DNA of 64,000 nt from Echinarachnius parma (GCA_037951105.1 JBAMJV010008503.1:32908-96907); one strand, 5' to 3'; counted from the first letter of the stretch, positions 45,170 through 57,223 are shown. The notes: generated by a model not told the origin, from the letters alone. Numbers and translations: made by a program.

Positions 45170-45920
45170 TAATGTTTGAAACAGACTGGGGTTTTACTAA
45201 TCTATAACCATAATTCTAACCCTAACCCTATACCATAACCATAAGCCTAATCATAACCCTATATCCTCATATCAGCAAATAAACATACTCGTTTTAATGA
45301 TTTATCATATTGTTGAATTATAACTATTGGTATTTAATCATAACGTGCAAGTTTTAGTTACTAAAATTTAGTTTGACTATCCCACACATGCCACGCCCCA
45401 AACCATTCATGGCACTCACTTACACGAGCAACACTCTACAATCCAAGATTGTTTTCCCCTAATTTGCATATAATTATATGAATATTATTATTTCACTGGG
45501 GCTAATACGTTACGTATCTAAGTTCATTCATGCTGTTACCATGGTTAATATGAATTCAAGATATTCAAAACTACGGTAGGTCCCATTTTAACGACCCTGG
45601 GAAATGCATATAATCATGATACATATGTATACTTTGCATATTACATAAAAGCGAGATTATCCTGACCGGAGAAGGCTAAACTATCAATCGATGCTTCCTT
45701 TCTAACAAAGGGACAACACATTCGTTTCTGAAATTGGGGATGTATTTATTGTATTACCATGAGAAACTAACCTGTAAGTGTGATTCAAGTATTCCTGCTT
45801 CTAATTCTAACATATATCACGGCCTCTCTGAGAAATAGCCTATTTGGCTGATCGAGGGCTTTTTACCGTGTTTAAATAAAAATAAATCAAACAAAACAAT
45901 ACAGAACATATCATTCTTTA
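45170..45920. other. AT-rich flank of UGT exon D
   Basis: Short blocks shared with 30330-30790 (ACACGAGCAACACTCTA, ATCCTGACCGGAGAAGGCTA) show this is the diverged downstream flank of an ancestral UGT exon duplication. No gene. Confidence 0.55.
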
Positions 45921-45924
45921 AGCC

Positions 45925-46120
45925 AAATAAAAGTATTAGGAAGGTTACCGAAAACATCTATATTATATTTCCGAACTAATTGATCAATATTGCTGAATTA
46001 GTAAATTACAAAAGGGCTTGTGTGGTAAAATCCGAACCTTAGTATCGTTAAATGCAGAAATAATAAGCACGCCAGTGAGATTTGGCCTAAATTCACCACC
46101 ATTTCGCCCCTCCCCGCTGG
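45925..46120 (-). repeat. Dispersed repeat R2, inverted copy
   Basis: Reverse-complement match to 28140-28310 (GGGCTTGTGTGGTAAAATCC, GAACCTTAGTATCGTTAAAT, ATTGATCAATATTG). Confidence 0.6.
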
Positions 46121-46794
46121 GCTGGACAACTTTTTGATGCTCAAATAGTCAATTTCAAAGCAGCTTGTTTACCAAATATTTGCATTAACAGATAAGATAT
46201 GATATATTCTTTTACAGGGTAGGTGATGAAAGCATTACTCAGAACGTATTATTTTTGGATTTATATCTACATTGGTCCGTGCTTTACGATAAGATCATAG
46301 TTTCAGTCGCTAAAGTGGACCTTGATAAATACTCACATATATCCTTAAACACTCTTTAATGCTGTATACCAAATATATGAATGTACAAAAGTCACAAATC
46401 AAAATAATGGCTTTCCATTATTGTAAGTCTAACTTAGAATTTAAATTTGACTTAGAAACTTTGTAAAATACCCCACTGAGAAAGGTTCCTTAGTCGACCC
46501 TTCGAGATTTTAAGATGAAAAAAGAAAGGAATCTTTCCACTAAGATCAGTGTGGATAGAGCTACTGTTATTCTTCAATGGAAAGAGCAGGGAACCCAAAA
46601 GTAGTCTACCTACAAAGACTGTGCATGATGGTCGAATCACGAGTAAGAAATTGATCTCCATTTCTTAAATTGATAAGAGGTTCGGTAAACCTTACATTGT
46701 TATTTCATAATGATAGCCAACAATTAATTTACCTTTTAAGAACAAATACTATAGCTACATATGTGCCAACTGGACTCGAGAAGGAAAAGGAATG

Positions 46795-47015
46795 AATCTA
46801 TTTATAAATATGATTCATGACATACTTATAGAAACTATGATTAGATTATAAATCAGAACCGAACTTAAACCGAAACATGGATAATGGCACGCCAACTTGT
46901 AAAATGTAAGCTAAAGGTCATTCATATAACGGCGGAACAAGGACATTAGGTGACCGTGCCCCAAACACTTAGCCAGATGAAAGTTCTCACTTTATTTAGA
47001 AAGCTATGTATTAAT
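46795..47015 (+). repeat. Direct repeat DR, left copy (~220 bp)
   Basis: Near-identical to 49812-50032 (ATAAATCAGAACCGAACTTA, AACCGAAACATGGA, ATAACGGCGGAACAAGG, TGACCGTGCCCCAAACACTT, AAGTTCTCACTTTATTTAGA). The two copies bracket ~2.8 kb. No TG...CA ends or primer-binding site was seen that would make them LTRs. Confidence 0.8.
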
Positions 47016-48000
47016 AGTGAAATCCTGGCTTTGATTCAGGTTTATAGCTATGAATATGTGCCTATATTGATATACCACACTCTTTTTTTTCAAAGAAATC
47101 CTTAAGTTGTGCAAAAAGGGTTCATTTCATGCACATTTTTGGCCTTTGTTCGCATCAGCGTTCCATACTCCTGAAAAAGGAATGTATAGCGGAGCGCGCG
47201 TGCAGGCACGTGCCCATCGGAACATGACGTATCAAAAGGACCACAACACTGGGTCCACTGAGTACGAACTCGCATGGTTAACATACAGAGCCTTTGACTT
47301 GCTAGTAAAACAAACTCGTATTTGCTTGGAAATTGAGGCTTAACTGAAAATGCAAAAAAAATGAATTGTAGCAGAATGCAGCAACACATCTGAGTGTGGA
47401 TCCACTATGATATAAACTTAAACAAATGTTTGCAAATATTGAAAAAAATCGAAATAATATCTCTCTGTCAACGTGAGTAGATGCACTCAGCGTGTACGTC
47501 TATGAAAATAGAGTACCAAGCTATACTGCGATTGTCTACATGTGACGTCACAAATATGACGTCATTTTTCTTCGCCCGGACTCAATTTTTTTTAACGGGG
47601 GTTCCTAAAGTGAATTTACAAGTTGATTTTTTTTTATTTTACCGGGTTTTCCCACGAGGAAAATATGTTTGTATTAGTAATCTTCAGTAAAATCTACCTT
47701 AGGTACAGTAAAACACAATTTTGAGGTAGTGTCTGTGGATTGTTAAGCTCAATTTTAAAATGTATTCAAAGAGAGCACTTACTATTTTGTCACTGCTAAA
47801 AACTGACAAAGGGTTAAAACAGTTTGTACCGGCCTAAGTGAATCATCTGTTATCTAATGGAGACGACCCAGGAGCGTTTCTCACAAATGTTAAGTTGATA
47901 TTAAAATTATCGAAAGCAATTTGTAGTCTCGGAATGAAACTTCAAGAGAAGTTGTTTACATAATTTGAGACTTTTACTGAATTTTACTTCAATGATATTT
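47016..48000. other. Non-coding stretch between direct repeats
   Basis: Contains two perfect TGACGTCA palindromes (47543-47550; 47557-47564) and a 95-codon minus-strand open frame (47389-47102) with no recognisable family. No gene is supported. Confidence 0.45.
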
Positions 48001-49682
48001 GGGCAACTCCACGAAAAATGTTACCCGAGGATGGAAAAATGAAACTCATGGGACAGCCTTGTTAACTACTGGATAGTAATGAGGAAGGACCATATGTTGA
48101 TGACTAAAAGAAAAAAGTTTGAAATTCAATGCAGAATATTTTTTTTTTTGGCCATTGAAGTTGGGACCAAAATTATATGTATTACCCCTAAAATGATGAA
48201 ATTTGCATCCGTTGTTTGTGAAATAAAATTTTAAAATATGGATCACTTCAGAACAATAATTCTACTTCTAATATCTTGTTTATGTTTTGTTTTAACATCA
48301 TAGAAAATGAAATTGTGTTAAAATTTTTACTTTTTGAAAACTGTTATTGGATAAAATCTTGATTCTTACAACATTGATGTGTAATGTCCGTGACGTTTTA
48401 GATATAAAATTTTTTGTAGAAGCAGAAGTCCTAATTCAATTTAATTTAAAATTAATTTGCAAAGCTAGAATGTGATATCATAAAGTATATCAAGAGCATT
48501 TACTAAAATATTTGATGGTTTGTCCAGAATGGTGTCACGGACATTACGTTACGGCTGCGTCACGGACATTACATACACAGTGAAAAGTATAAAAAAGCAG
48601 AGCTAAACATTTTCAAGCATTATTTTCTTATGTAAATCTCTTATTTTAGCCAAGAAATAAGATAATCCCAAGTAACAGGGGGACTACTACCATGACTACC
48701 TTCCTGGTACAAGTTTTTAAAAATTGTATCGTTAATCAGATAGTAAACTTTGAGTCAGTACTCTGAACTATTTATAAAACTAAATTCCTTTCTCAATTTG
48801 AACATGCATGTCTCAATAATCAATAAAGACTTGACTATAACTTACTGGGAGGAGAAATAGATGGTTAAATCTCATATAGTATGATCAAATTGCAAAAATT
48901 ATACTCTTAGTCCATGATTTTCCATGTGTTATGCACATGATGTTCACAACTTTTTTTATATTTTACATTTTTTTTTGCACAAAACAGCATTGTACCTCAT
49001 CAAAAATGTATAATATTGTTTAAAATAGTTGAACATTTGGGTTACTGCACATTCTTTTGAAAAATTTCAAATTTTACAATAATTTTGGAAAAAATTATTG
49101 CTATTTTAAAAATAATTTTTTGCTAATTAAAAACAAAAATGAAATATAATTTTTTTCCTCAAAACTGTTTGATTACATATCAAATGTACAATTAAAAAAG
49201 TTTCATGCACAATGGAGCATTTTTTGCGGGTTATTTCCGAGTATAGAGAAAGTGGACAAAAGTGTAATGTCCGTGACGCTAAAAATGTAATGTCCGTGAC
49301 GCAACGTTCTGTTGTCTAGATCACATATGCCTGGCCCGTTTCGCAAAAAACCACTTGGATTCAATTCATCATTGCCTTGTCTATAATTTAGTACCTAAAT
49401 CACCTTTGTGAGGTCTAAAGAACTCACAGACTTTTGCAAAGATGTATATGGATGCAAAAAGTCATGTCCAAAACATGTAATGTCCGTGACGGCGCACATT
49501 TTGCAGAATTACTCAGTAACGAATTGGATAAATGTTCTGAAACTTTTTTTGAATACTTAACCAGGCTATTGATTTGTAATCAAAATAAAAGTTAGACATT
49601 AGTTACAGGTATGAATTAGTAGTGGCATTGGAAAGTCATGAAAATTCTCTGATTTGTATTGTCCGTGACGCTGGAGTTGCCC
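48001..49682. mobile_element. DNA transposon (1,682 bp) with seven CGTGACG-type 15-mers
   Basis: Terminal inverted repeats GGGCAACTCCA / TGGAGTTGCCC (11 bp), directly flanked by ATTT on both sides (candidate 4 bp target duplication). The 15-mer GTAATGTCCGTGACG occurs on + at 48381, 49264, 49287, 49477 and, with one change, 49656 (abutting the right terminus), and on - at 48534 (14-base variant) and 48558. Spaced binding-site-like arrays of this kind are usual for transposase recognition near element ends. No transposase frame is present, so the element is non-autonomous. It lies within the 46795/49812 direct-repeat interval. Superfamily not assigned. Confidence 0.75.
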
Positions 49683-49811
49683 ATTTATCAAATTTCCTTG
49701 ACAATAAAACAAGTTATGCATTTAAACTTATACTTGAGTATTGATACTTCCCGAAGTGACATATTCCGAGGGTTCTGGTTAATTATTCCCATTATAATAT
49801 ATTTCATAGTT

Positions 49812-50032
49812 GTTTATCAATTTGTGAATATGATTAATGACATAATTATAGGAAATATGATTATATTATAAATCAGAACCGAACTTAAACCGAAACATGG
49901 ACAATGGCATGCCAACTTATAAAATGTACGCTAAAGGTCTTTCATATAACGGCGGAACAAGGAGATTGGGTGACCGTGCCCCAAACACTTTAGCCAGATT
50001 AAAGTTCTCACTTTATTTAGAAAGCTATATAT
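49812..50032 (+). repeat. Direct repeat DR, right copy (~220 bp)
   Basis: Partner of 46795-47015. Confidence 0.8.
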
Positions 50033-50039
50033 TGTAATA

Positions 50040-51430
50040 CATCGTTTATTTTGTGTGCATGAGGTGTCATATAAAAGATAAAAATATGAATTTTTTGTGA
50101 TGTTTGTCCTTTTTCAAAATAAGTACGTTTACTACCATAACAACTCACTCATCCTTGTAATTTATGCGTGCAAATGGAATTTTGGTCCCACAATTTCCAT
50201 TGTTTTAATTCAGTCATGCGTGAGTTATGTGCCATTAGTTGTACATCAAATTAAAGAAGAATATACATGTATATCTTATCAAATAAATTATTCATTATGA
50301 CAGAAGATTTCTGCCATGAAATCCGGTTTCGTTTTTCTGGGACACCTTGTACTGTGATGAGGGAGTTTAACCCTGAGGCGAAATTCTGCCATTGGCTGGC
50401 ATAATAATGAGGGTTATAATACAAGTCTGCACGGATAGATCGTTGAGACGTGAATTAACATTTTAGACAGAATATCATAAAATGATTGATATCCAACCCT
50501 AACAATATTCTTGTCATCGTTGTTTGATGTTACCAAACACGCGTTCATGATTTATATTAAAAAAAAAGTAAACTTAGCTATTATCACTTGTGCTTCATAT
50601 TGACGGTTGAACACGTGATCGGTTCGTGGCAGATGATCTCCAAAGAGATTATCCAATGGTGGTTCGGGGAGCACAACCAGAACTGCCTGCCGGCGACAAA
50701 ACTTTTGATAAAAGATAATGTCAAAAGCCTCAGTCGGAGACATTTTTCTTTTTAACGAGTGAAGGTTTGAAGTAAACAGCTTCGTAAAAGTTCAAAGTGT
50801 TCCCGTGACCGCCAAATATTTTGAATTAATTGGGCTCAATGGGCTGTAAAAGTTCGTCACCACAAAATGAACACATAATTAATTCTGTACAATTATTCAC
50901 TATCATGTGGCTTAAAGCGATGCAGGCGGGTTCTAATAATTGATGTGGAATTTCATTAAAACGGAAACAAATTTATGGTTAAGTAACATGATGAAATTAT
51001 GATGAAGTGTAATGTTTTGTTTGATATTAGCGCATACTAAATAACGATTAGTATACCGTAAATGTTTGAATAGAAGCGGTATGGTACATGGCTCTGTACG
51101 TTGTCTTTAAAATAGCGTCAGCTGAGTCCAAAAGTAGGAAGTTTAATTCCAGACTTTCCTTGATTTGAGTGTTTATGGAGAAAATAGTCAGCCTCCATAA
51201 AATTAATTAAATCAGCTCCGTCACTAAATTTTCTAGACTCCTTGATTTTCTATAATGAGAATTGCGGACAACAAATATTTACATCGGACATGAAAAAATT
51301 ATAGGTGAAACTTAAATGTGCTAATAATATCACACCGCATTTTGATCTTTGTAAAATTTGATCTGTACATTTAAAGGTTTTGAAGGTTATAATCATGCAA
51401 ATTGGGGCCATAATCACAGATAAGAAAGTA
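50040..51430. other. Non-coding stretch, nothing recognised
   Basis: A 63-codon minus-strand frame (50743-50552) is moderately GC-rich (MSPTEAFDIIFYQKF start) but has no family signature; it could be an exon or chance. Otherwise AT-rich. Confidence 0.45.
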
Positions 51431-51439
51431 TGTATCTGA

Positions 51440-52080
51440 AGATGCATGTCATCATGTGATTCGCAGCCATGTTCTTTCCCGGTTGGATTATTGTAACGGA
51501 CTGCTTACAGATGTTCCTCAAACATATATAAGGAGACCTCAAAGTTTGCAGAACTGGGCTGCTCGTATTATTTTTCGTTTAGACCGTCGTCATGATGCCA
51601 TGCCTCTTCTTAAATCCCTTCATTGGTTACCTATTAAACAGAGGATAGTTTTTAAGATTCTTTTATTTGTATATAAATTCTTTCATGATCAGGCACCAGA
51701 GTATTTCAATGAGTGTCTTCAAATGTATCAACCTGTACGTACAAACCTTCGCTCCAATGCAGACCCATTTCGATTAACTTTTCATGTAGCTCGAAGTAAG
51801 ACAGGACATCGCACATTCACTGTTGCAGCGGCTAAGGAGTGGAATAAATTTCCCTCCATGTATAAAAGCTGCTCCATCAGTGGATGTTTTTAAAAAACTC
51901 CTAAAAACGTACTTATTTCCTACTTGATTCGCTATTATTTAGTATTCTTTGGTTTGTCAATATTTTGTTTATGATTTGTTGTTATACTGCATATTATTGT
52001 AAGCGCTGTGATATAGTTTACTATGAATAGCGTAGCTAAATGCCTAATAATGATAATAATACTACTAATAATAATATATA
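51440..52080 (+). mobile_element. L2-type LINE, 3' fragment
   Basis: Translation gives SRLDYCNGLL, then LQNWAARIIFRL, LKSLHWLPIKQRI, FKILLFVYKFFHDQAPEYF and TFTVAAAKEWNKFPS: the characteristic C-terminal domain of L2-clade ORF2. The 3' end carries ATTGTAAGCGCTGTGATATA, then a TAATAATGATAATAATACT tail, also L2-like. 5'-truncated and ending in a frameshift. Confidence 0.85.
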
Positions 52081-52099
52081 CCTCTCATAATTGACCTGG

Positions 52100-52890
52100 T
52101 AAAATGCGATCATGTATGGCAGGAATAGCCAGACATATGCTAGATGAAGTCTGGCTCCCCTCACATGTCGCCCGAATTAACTGTAGAAGAATAGAGACCA
52201 TTTTGAAGATGGGGTCCCCGGAACAGCTTCATAAGGCCATTCGGACTGGTGCACAAGTCATCATACAGCTCGTTTATGCAATGTCAAGTCCTATCAATGG
52301 TGGGTTGGTGGCGCATCTCCCTAAGAATGTTCAGTAGCGATATATAATCAACGTCTGCATCTTCAAGATATCTTCATCCAGATTTTGAATCCTCTCCATC
52401 TCATGCGCTCGAGAGCTTCAGCTGCCAGCGTGTGCATACTGCTGGATCAGTTATTGCGTTTCCCATGTATGACACCAGTTACACTGCCAGGAGCACCCCT
52501 TCTATCCGAAGGTCTGCCAGTCCAGCTTTACCAAATCTTATCCCAATGACGGGCAGGAAGCAGCATGTGATGTCTAGGAACGACGAGCGCAAACTCTTCT
52601 GGATTTTGCTAGAAAATTTGTTCTATTTGGCAATACATGGCATAATCGTTTAGCTGGTGCAGCTCATTTGCCATGGCCAGTGATATTCTAAGCAGTGTGC
52701 ACACACAACACAGTCAACATTTCAGTTGTCGAGGTGCCCGGTTCTTCGACAGCATAATGTTGAATCCTCTTCAACTTTGAACTGATGATACTTTGCTGTC
52801 ATCCCAGTCGAAGATCGTTTCTGAGGACAGCATCCTTAGCAGAGACCACCAAAGGTGTTTTGTTGTGTTGCTGTAAGCATACTCTGCTGC
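52100..52890 (+). other. GC-richer non-coding stretch, possibly decayed coding DNA
   Basis: Base composition is like the decayed LINE that follows, but no RT or endonuclease motif can be read; it may be that element's 5' part. Confidence 0.35.
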
Positions 52891-52899
52891 TACATGCAT

Positions 52900-54300
52900 C
52901 CACTGGTCATGATTACTCTTGATCACACATGTAGCTCATCACTGCCGTATGTGTTTTTTCGAGGAACATTCGTTCCACGATTGATACGATGTTGTTGTTC
53001 ATGATGTCGGTCGTGGCTCACTCGGCATTACAAGCATCATTCGAGGGACTTAAACAGCATGTGCTGACAGTCTCATGGGTGCCGCTGGTACAGTTGGTTG
53101 TTCCATGGCCAGACAAAGTTATATTGCAGATCACTATTGTCCCAACAAAATTTTCCAAATACGTTGGGCTTGCAGTTGCTTGGGAGGAGAGGTCAAGATT
53201 TTGCCATCTTCTATGTGAGTTATAACAGTGTCAACCTCTCTTGTTTATCTACACCCACGTTGCTCTAATGGATGATGCAGTCCAGAAGGTAATACACCAG
53301 GATATTACCCTGAAGCTCCTTCAGATGGTCCATGACCACCATCTAGTAGGTTCAATCACCAACATCCTCCCTCTCTAACCATTTTGTTCTGACGACCTTC
53401 ACGTCGTTCTGGGCGTCTTAGAAACGGTCCACCTCAAGGCTCAGCAATGGAACCGTTGCTCCCTGCAATAAGTACATCAGCCAAGACTTCATCACATCAA
53501 TACTGCTACACAGTTGATCTTGCCATCTTCTGCTAAGGCAAGTTTTGGTCAAAAGGAGATGATACTCTGACATCGGACATGGCCCTGATAGCAACATACC
53601 TGAACATTGGACACAAACGCTGAGCGCTGCAAACCGACTGCAATTGCCTTAAACTTGAACGCCAATGAAGCAAACTTCCAGGTTATAGTTAACGTCAATG
53701 GGTATGCTCTGCCCTACAACTCCCTCCAGCATACCTCAGGGTAAAGCTAGACATGCAGTTGACCTGCAAACAACACCTTGACTAGCTACATGCCAAAGTG
53801 TCATCAAGGAACAACTGCCTCTTTTGCATTGAAGGCTCTTGGGGTACGAAAACATCTACACTCCACCCTTGGGCATTGCCCAAGTCTATAGCGCAGCATA
53901 GCATGAAAACATCCCAGCTTGGTGGTGAATCGAGTGCCCATGCATGTATACTGGATGTCACACTCAATAATGAGACGTCGTGATTAACCACAGGCTGCCT
54001 GTGTCCACCAGCTTTGCACTCCCAGTGCTTCACAACAAGAAAGTGGTGACCAAGTCACTCTTAAACCCCAATCACCTTCGTCTGGTGCCCAGCACGTGCA
54101 AGTGGGTCACCAACGTATGCGCTGCTCTCGTCGCCCTTTCAGCCTATTCACAATGGGAATATCAGCACCAACGGGTTATGGACAGACGTCTGGCAACTGA
54201 CCCCTCGATCCCCTAAATGTGCAGTCACACCCAACACGAAGCTACCACATTTTGCAGACCTATCATGCAGAGAATGGGGTATGCTCAACAGGGCCTGTAG
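52900..54300 (+). pseudogene. Strongly decayed LINE reverse transcriptase (clade different from L2 and LINE-A)
   Basis: Read across frames, + strand segments match in order a non-LTR RT: a motif-B-like LRNGPPQGSAMEPLL (~53420), a YxDDLAI-like box now YTVDLAIFC (~53510), AYLRVKLDMQLTCKQHLD near 53730 (from a YLGVKLDxxLTYKQHL ancestor), KVSSRNNCLFCIEGSWG (~53795), SAHACILDVTLNNETS (~53935), and NTKLPHFADLSCREWGMLN (~54235). The many stops and frameshifts show long decay. The motif wording points to another Jockey-superfamily-type LINE; clade not assigned. Confidence 0.6.
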
Positions 54301-54425
54301 GCGCCGCCGCCCCCCCCCCCCAATCCAAAAAGTGGGGGGGGGGGGGGGCAAAACGCGTTTTTGCCCCCCAAAAAGCCCCCCCCCCCTCAAAAAAAAGGAA
54401 GAAAAAAGAAAGAAAGAAAGAAAAA
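54299..54425. repeat. PolyC / polyG / GA-rich compound tract
   Basis: C run (~54309), G run (~54334-54348), C runs (~54365-54386), then AAGAAAGAAAG. Facing C and G runs can pair. The block directly follows the decayed LINE. Confidence 0.85.
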
Positions 54426-54480
54426 GGAAAAGAACAAATTAAATGTATCAGCCAATGCTTGTTAATTCTAACGTTTAAAA

Positions 54481-55650
54481 ACTGAGTTATTCATCCATTC
54501 AAAATTTTCGCTGCGCGCTTCGCGCGCAAACAAATTATCTCAGTTTGTTGTGTAACTTGCATTTGGTACGTCTGGGGTGGGTTTTTCTGTACCAGTCCAC
54601 GTACTTCCTGTGTAGGCTGTTATTGCTCTGCTGTTTGTGTGACGTGCACCAAATCGCACCATTACAAGTAAATAAATGCTAAATCTTCCCCGTGGGAGGG
54701 GGATACCCCCTCCTAAACCCTCTTCCTCTGGCTCTGCCCCAGCCCTCGGTCGCTTCGCTCCCTCGGGACTCATTTTTGGCTGTAAGCTATGTTGTTGGAT
54801 CATGTTTTTATGCACCAGATTGCACAATTTCAAGTCCAAAAATGCAAAAGCTCCCTTGACCGTGGGAGGGGGGGGGGGGGGGGGTTGGCAACCCTGTGAG
54901 TGTAGTCGGGCATGAGCCCCTAAACAAATAAATCGTGAGCCCCCTTCGGGTTTTGCCCCCCCCCCCCCCCAATCCAAAACTGCTTCCGGCTCGCCTGCAA
55001 CAGGCTTCACATCATTGGGGCCTATTCATGTGTGGCCCATCCGAGCAAACTGCCAACCCCATCGTCTACGAAACTATTGTTTGCCAAACCGGTAACCTAA
55101 ACCATGTCTGATGGCTAGGCAGCATTTAGCTTCTCCATTTACAGTGATTTCGTCATAGGAAAACACATATTTATATCTACAATGATTGCATTGTGTAAAT
55201 AGGTCTATTTTTGTAATTCCATACAGTTTGGTTTCTTGTGAAAAGGGGGCGTGGTCTATTTAGTGCTGGTTTCCATGGTGATTCTTAAAGGTGCAACAAT
55301 TTGAATGGTCTCTTTAAAAAACATCACACAATTCCCTTCAAAATGAGGTATGTTGTTGCTTTAATCCAGCCGAGTAAGAACAATATCCCCTCAGAAAAAT
55401 GAAAAATTAAGCGTATACAGAGGTGGTATGCATTGGTTGCTAGGGGAAATTTATGTTGCTAGGAAACGCTACTTGGTTGATATTTACTTCAAATTCATGT
55501 GTGATGGCTAGGCAGCACTTTGCTGTTCCATTTACAGTGATTTCATCATAGGAAAACACATACGGTAATGTACAGCATTCAAATACAAATTAACTTTACA
55601 TCAAATAAAGGTATATAACCATTTCAAATTATTACAAAAAAATTTACAAA
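54481..55650. other. Non-coding stretch with C/G runs and a short hairpin
   Basis: GCGCGCTTCGCGCGC hairpin (~54513-54527), G run ~54865-54882, C run ~54956-54970. CCAATCCAAAA recurs at ~54320 and ~54970 beside C runs, so both are probably one repeat family. A ~50 bp block (GATGGCTAGGCAGCA, then TTTACAGTGATTTC) occurs at ~55110 and ~55503. No gene. Confidence 0.5.
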
Positions 55651-55659
55651 ACTGATCAG

Positions 55660-56051
55660 CATGAATGAAGAAAGCATGTTATGATTAAAAAAGAGCCGTT
55701 TAAACTCAAGAGGGCACTCTCAAAAAACTTATTGGTTTCAACCATTTAAAATAAAATATCCTGCATGTGATGTCTTGTTGAAATAGTGATTAGATAGAGA
55801 GATAATCAACAACTATTTAAAAACGTTTATGGACAATTTTTGAAAAGAGGAAACATTAAAAATGAATAATTAACGGCTGGTTCAAAATTATCGAATATTT
55901 GTGGGGACCCACAATTATTACAAATGTTTATGGATATTTCAGCCGTTTCTGAACCGATTTTGATCAAATACATTTTATTCTGTCATTAAAATTGTATTCT
56001 CTTTCAAATTATTCTGCGTAGCGCCCTCTATACCAAAACTCAACCATCCCT
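55660..56051 (-). mobile_element. MITE-A, partial (minus)
   Basis: Ends GCGCCCTCTATACC then ACTCAACCATCCCT at TTAA (56052-56055). It extends to the GAGGGCACTC block near 55710; the other terminus is missing. Confidence 0.75.
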
Positions 56052-56055
56052 TTAA

Positions 56056-56405
56056 GACGAGCTTAATTTCCGAAAGGCGCTAAATCCACATTTCTCAACT
56101 TTGGAGAAAATCAGGATTCTTTGTCCAACTGTATACGCATGCCTTTAAAGGGAATTTGAAAATGGAATGTTCCATATATTGATTTTGATTATGTAATAAA
56201 TTGGTTCTAAAAGTATGATTTCTAGATATCTACGTAGCTTATTAATGTACTGATCATTGTTAACTCAATTCCCGTTCCCTACGAGTTTCTGAAATCTCCA
56301 TAGACTTTGTACAGTACCCACTCGGTTCCCGTAGTCAACAGGTCAAGGGGTTAATTAATAAAAAGTGGATTTAGTTTAATAGCGCCTTTTAGAACTAAGC
56401 TCTCC
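56056..56405. mobile_element. MITE-D relative
   Basis: GACGAGCTTAATTTCCGAAA then GGCGCTAAATCCACA on the left; the right end has AAGTGGATTTAG and AGCGCCTTTTAGAAC then AAGCTCTCC in inverted orientation. Larger and more diverged than 33544-33793. It directly abuts the TTAA of the neighbouring MITE-A. Confidence 0.6.
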
Positions 56406-56482
56406 ATGTATTATCGTGTAATTCAACATGTACGACAATGAGTACTACAGCTTCGGATTGGGCACGACCCAGTTCGAAACAT

Positions 56483-56601
56483 ACACTGGGTGATTTCAAG
56501 TATGTGTTTAAGGCCGGTGTTAGTGTTTATTACACACAAACACCAGTTTGATAAACACTATAACACCAGCCCTAAACACCATACTTGAAATCACCCAATG
56601 T
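56483..56601. mobile_element. Small foldback element (119 bp)
   Basis: Arms of ~48 bp: ACACTGGGTGATTTCAAGTA and GGTGTTAGTGTTTAT on the left, with the complementary order on the right, around a ~20 base loop. Nearly the whole element is one hairpin. Confidence 0.65.
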
Positions 56602-56995
56602 CCCATCAGTGTTATTGTTAACAAAAACAAAATAGCCTTCGGGGGAAACTACGCATGATTATATAAAACAAATCGTTAAATATTTGCTTGTATATAATTT
56701 TACTGCGATGAATGCCAACAATGTAAATAAATAAGTTAAGTTTTAAAAAAGTCTGCGTATGTACAGATTCAATAAATAATCCGTTATTGAATGTTTATAT
56801 AATGGACTCCAGTCATTAAAATTGTCATGATCGATACGGCAGTCACCAAAAGCACATACGGACAGGAGTATAATGGTACAGTTAAATAAACGTGACATGA
56901 CCGACGAAAGCGACCACATCACCACCTCACAGCGGTATTCTTTATGTTCTTATACAGTTTTAGATGATTTGGATGATTTCCTGGGTTATTTTAAG

Positions 56996-57223
56996 GCCCG
57001 GTCAGATATCAACGGATATCGGAAACGTATGCCCAACGAATAGACAATTTGCGAAATTAAATTATCCGGTGATGAAAGTCGTCTCCATTGTTTCATGTAC
57101 AAAACATCTCTAGAACAACGTACATCACCGGACAAGGAACGGACAAGAAACGTATAGAACGGATGGGAAATTAAGCTCTCCGTTTGACATCCGTTTGCGC
57201 AATCCGTTGATATGTGACCAGGC
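56996..57223. mobile_element. MITE (228 bp) with ~22 bp inverted repeats
   Basis: Left GCCCGGTCAGATATCAACGG; reverse complement of the right end GCCTGGTCACATATCAACGG. No clear target-site duplication. Non-coding. Confidence 0.65.

Noticed and set aside
45210-45260. Telomere-like CCCTAA repeats
   Set aside because: Only a few degenerate CTAACCCTAACC units in an AT-rich SINE flank; not an array.
47102-47389. 95-codon minus-strand gene
   Set aside because: No recognisable domain and no conserved copy elsewhere in the window.
48381-49670. CRISPR array or satellite
   Set aside because: The repeated 15-mers are irregularly spaced and on both strands, and lie inside inverted-repeat ends in a eukaryotic window.
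46795-50032. LTR retrotransposon
   Set aside because: Direct repeats are present but there are no TG..CA ends, primer-binding site, polypurine tract or gag/pol frame.
50552-50743. Possible 63-codon exon on the minus strand
   Set aside because: Moderately GC-rich but no family motif, and splice sites cannot be judged without transcripts.
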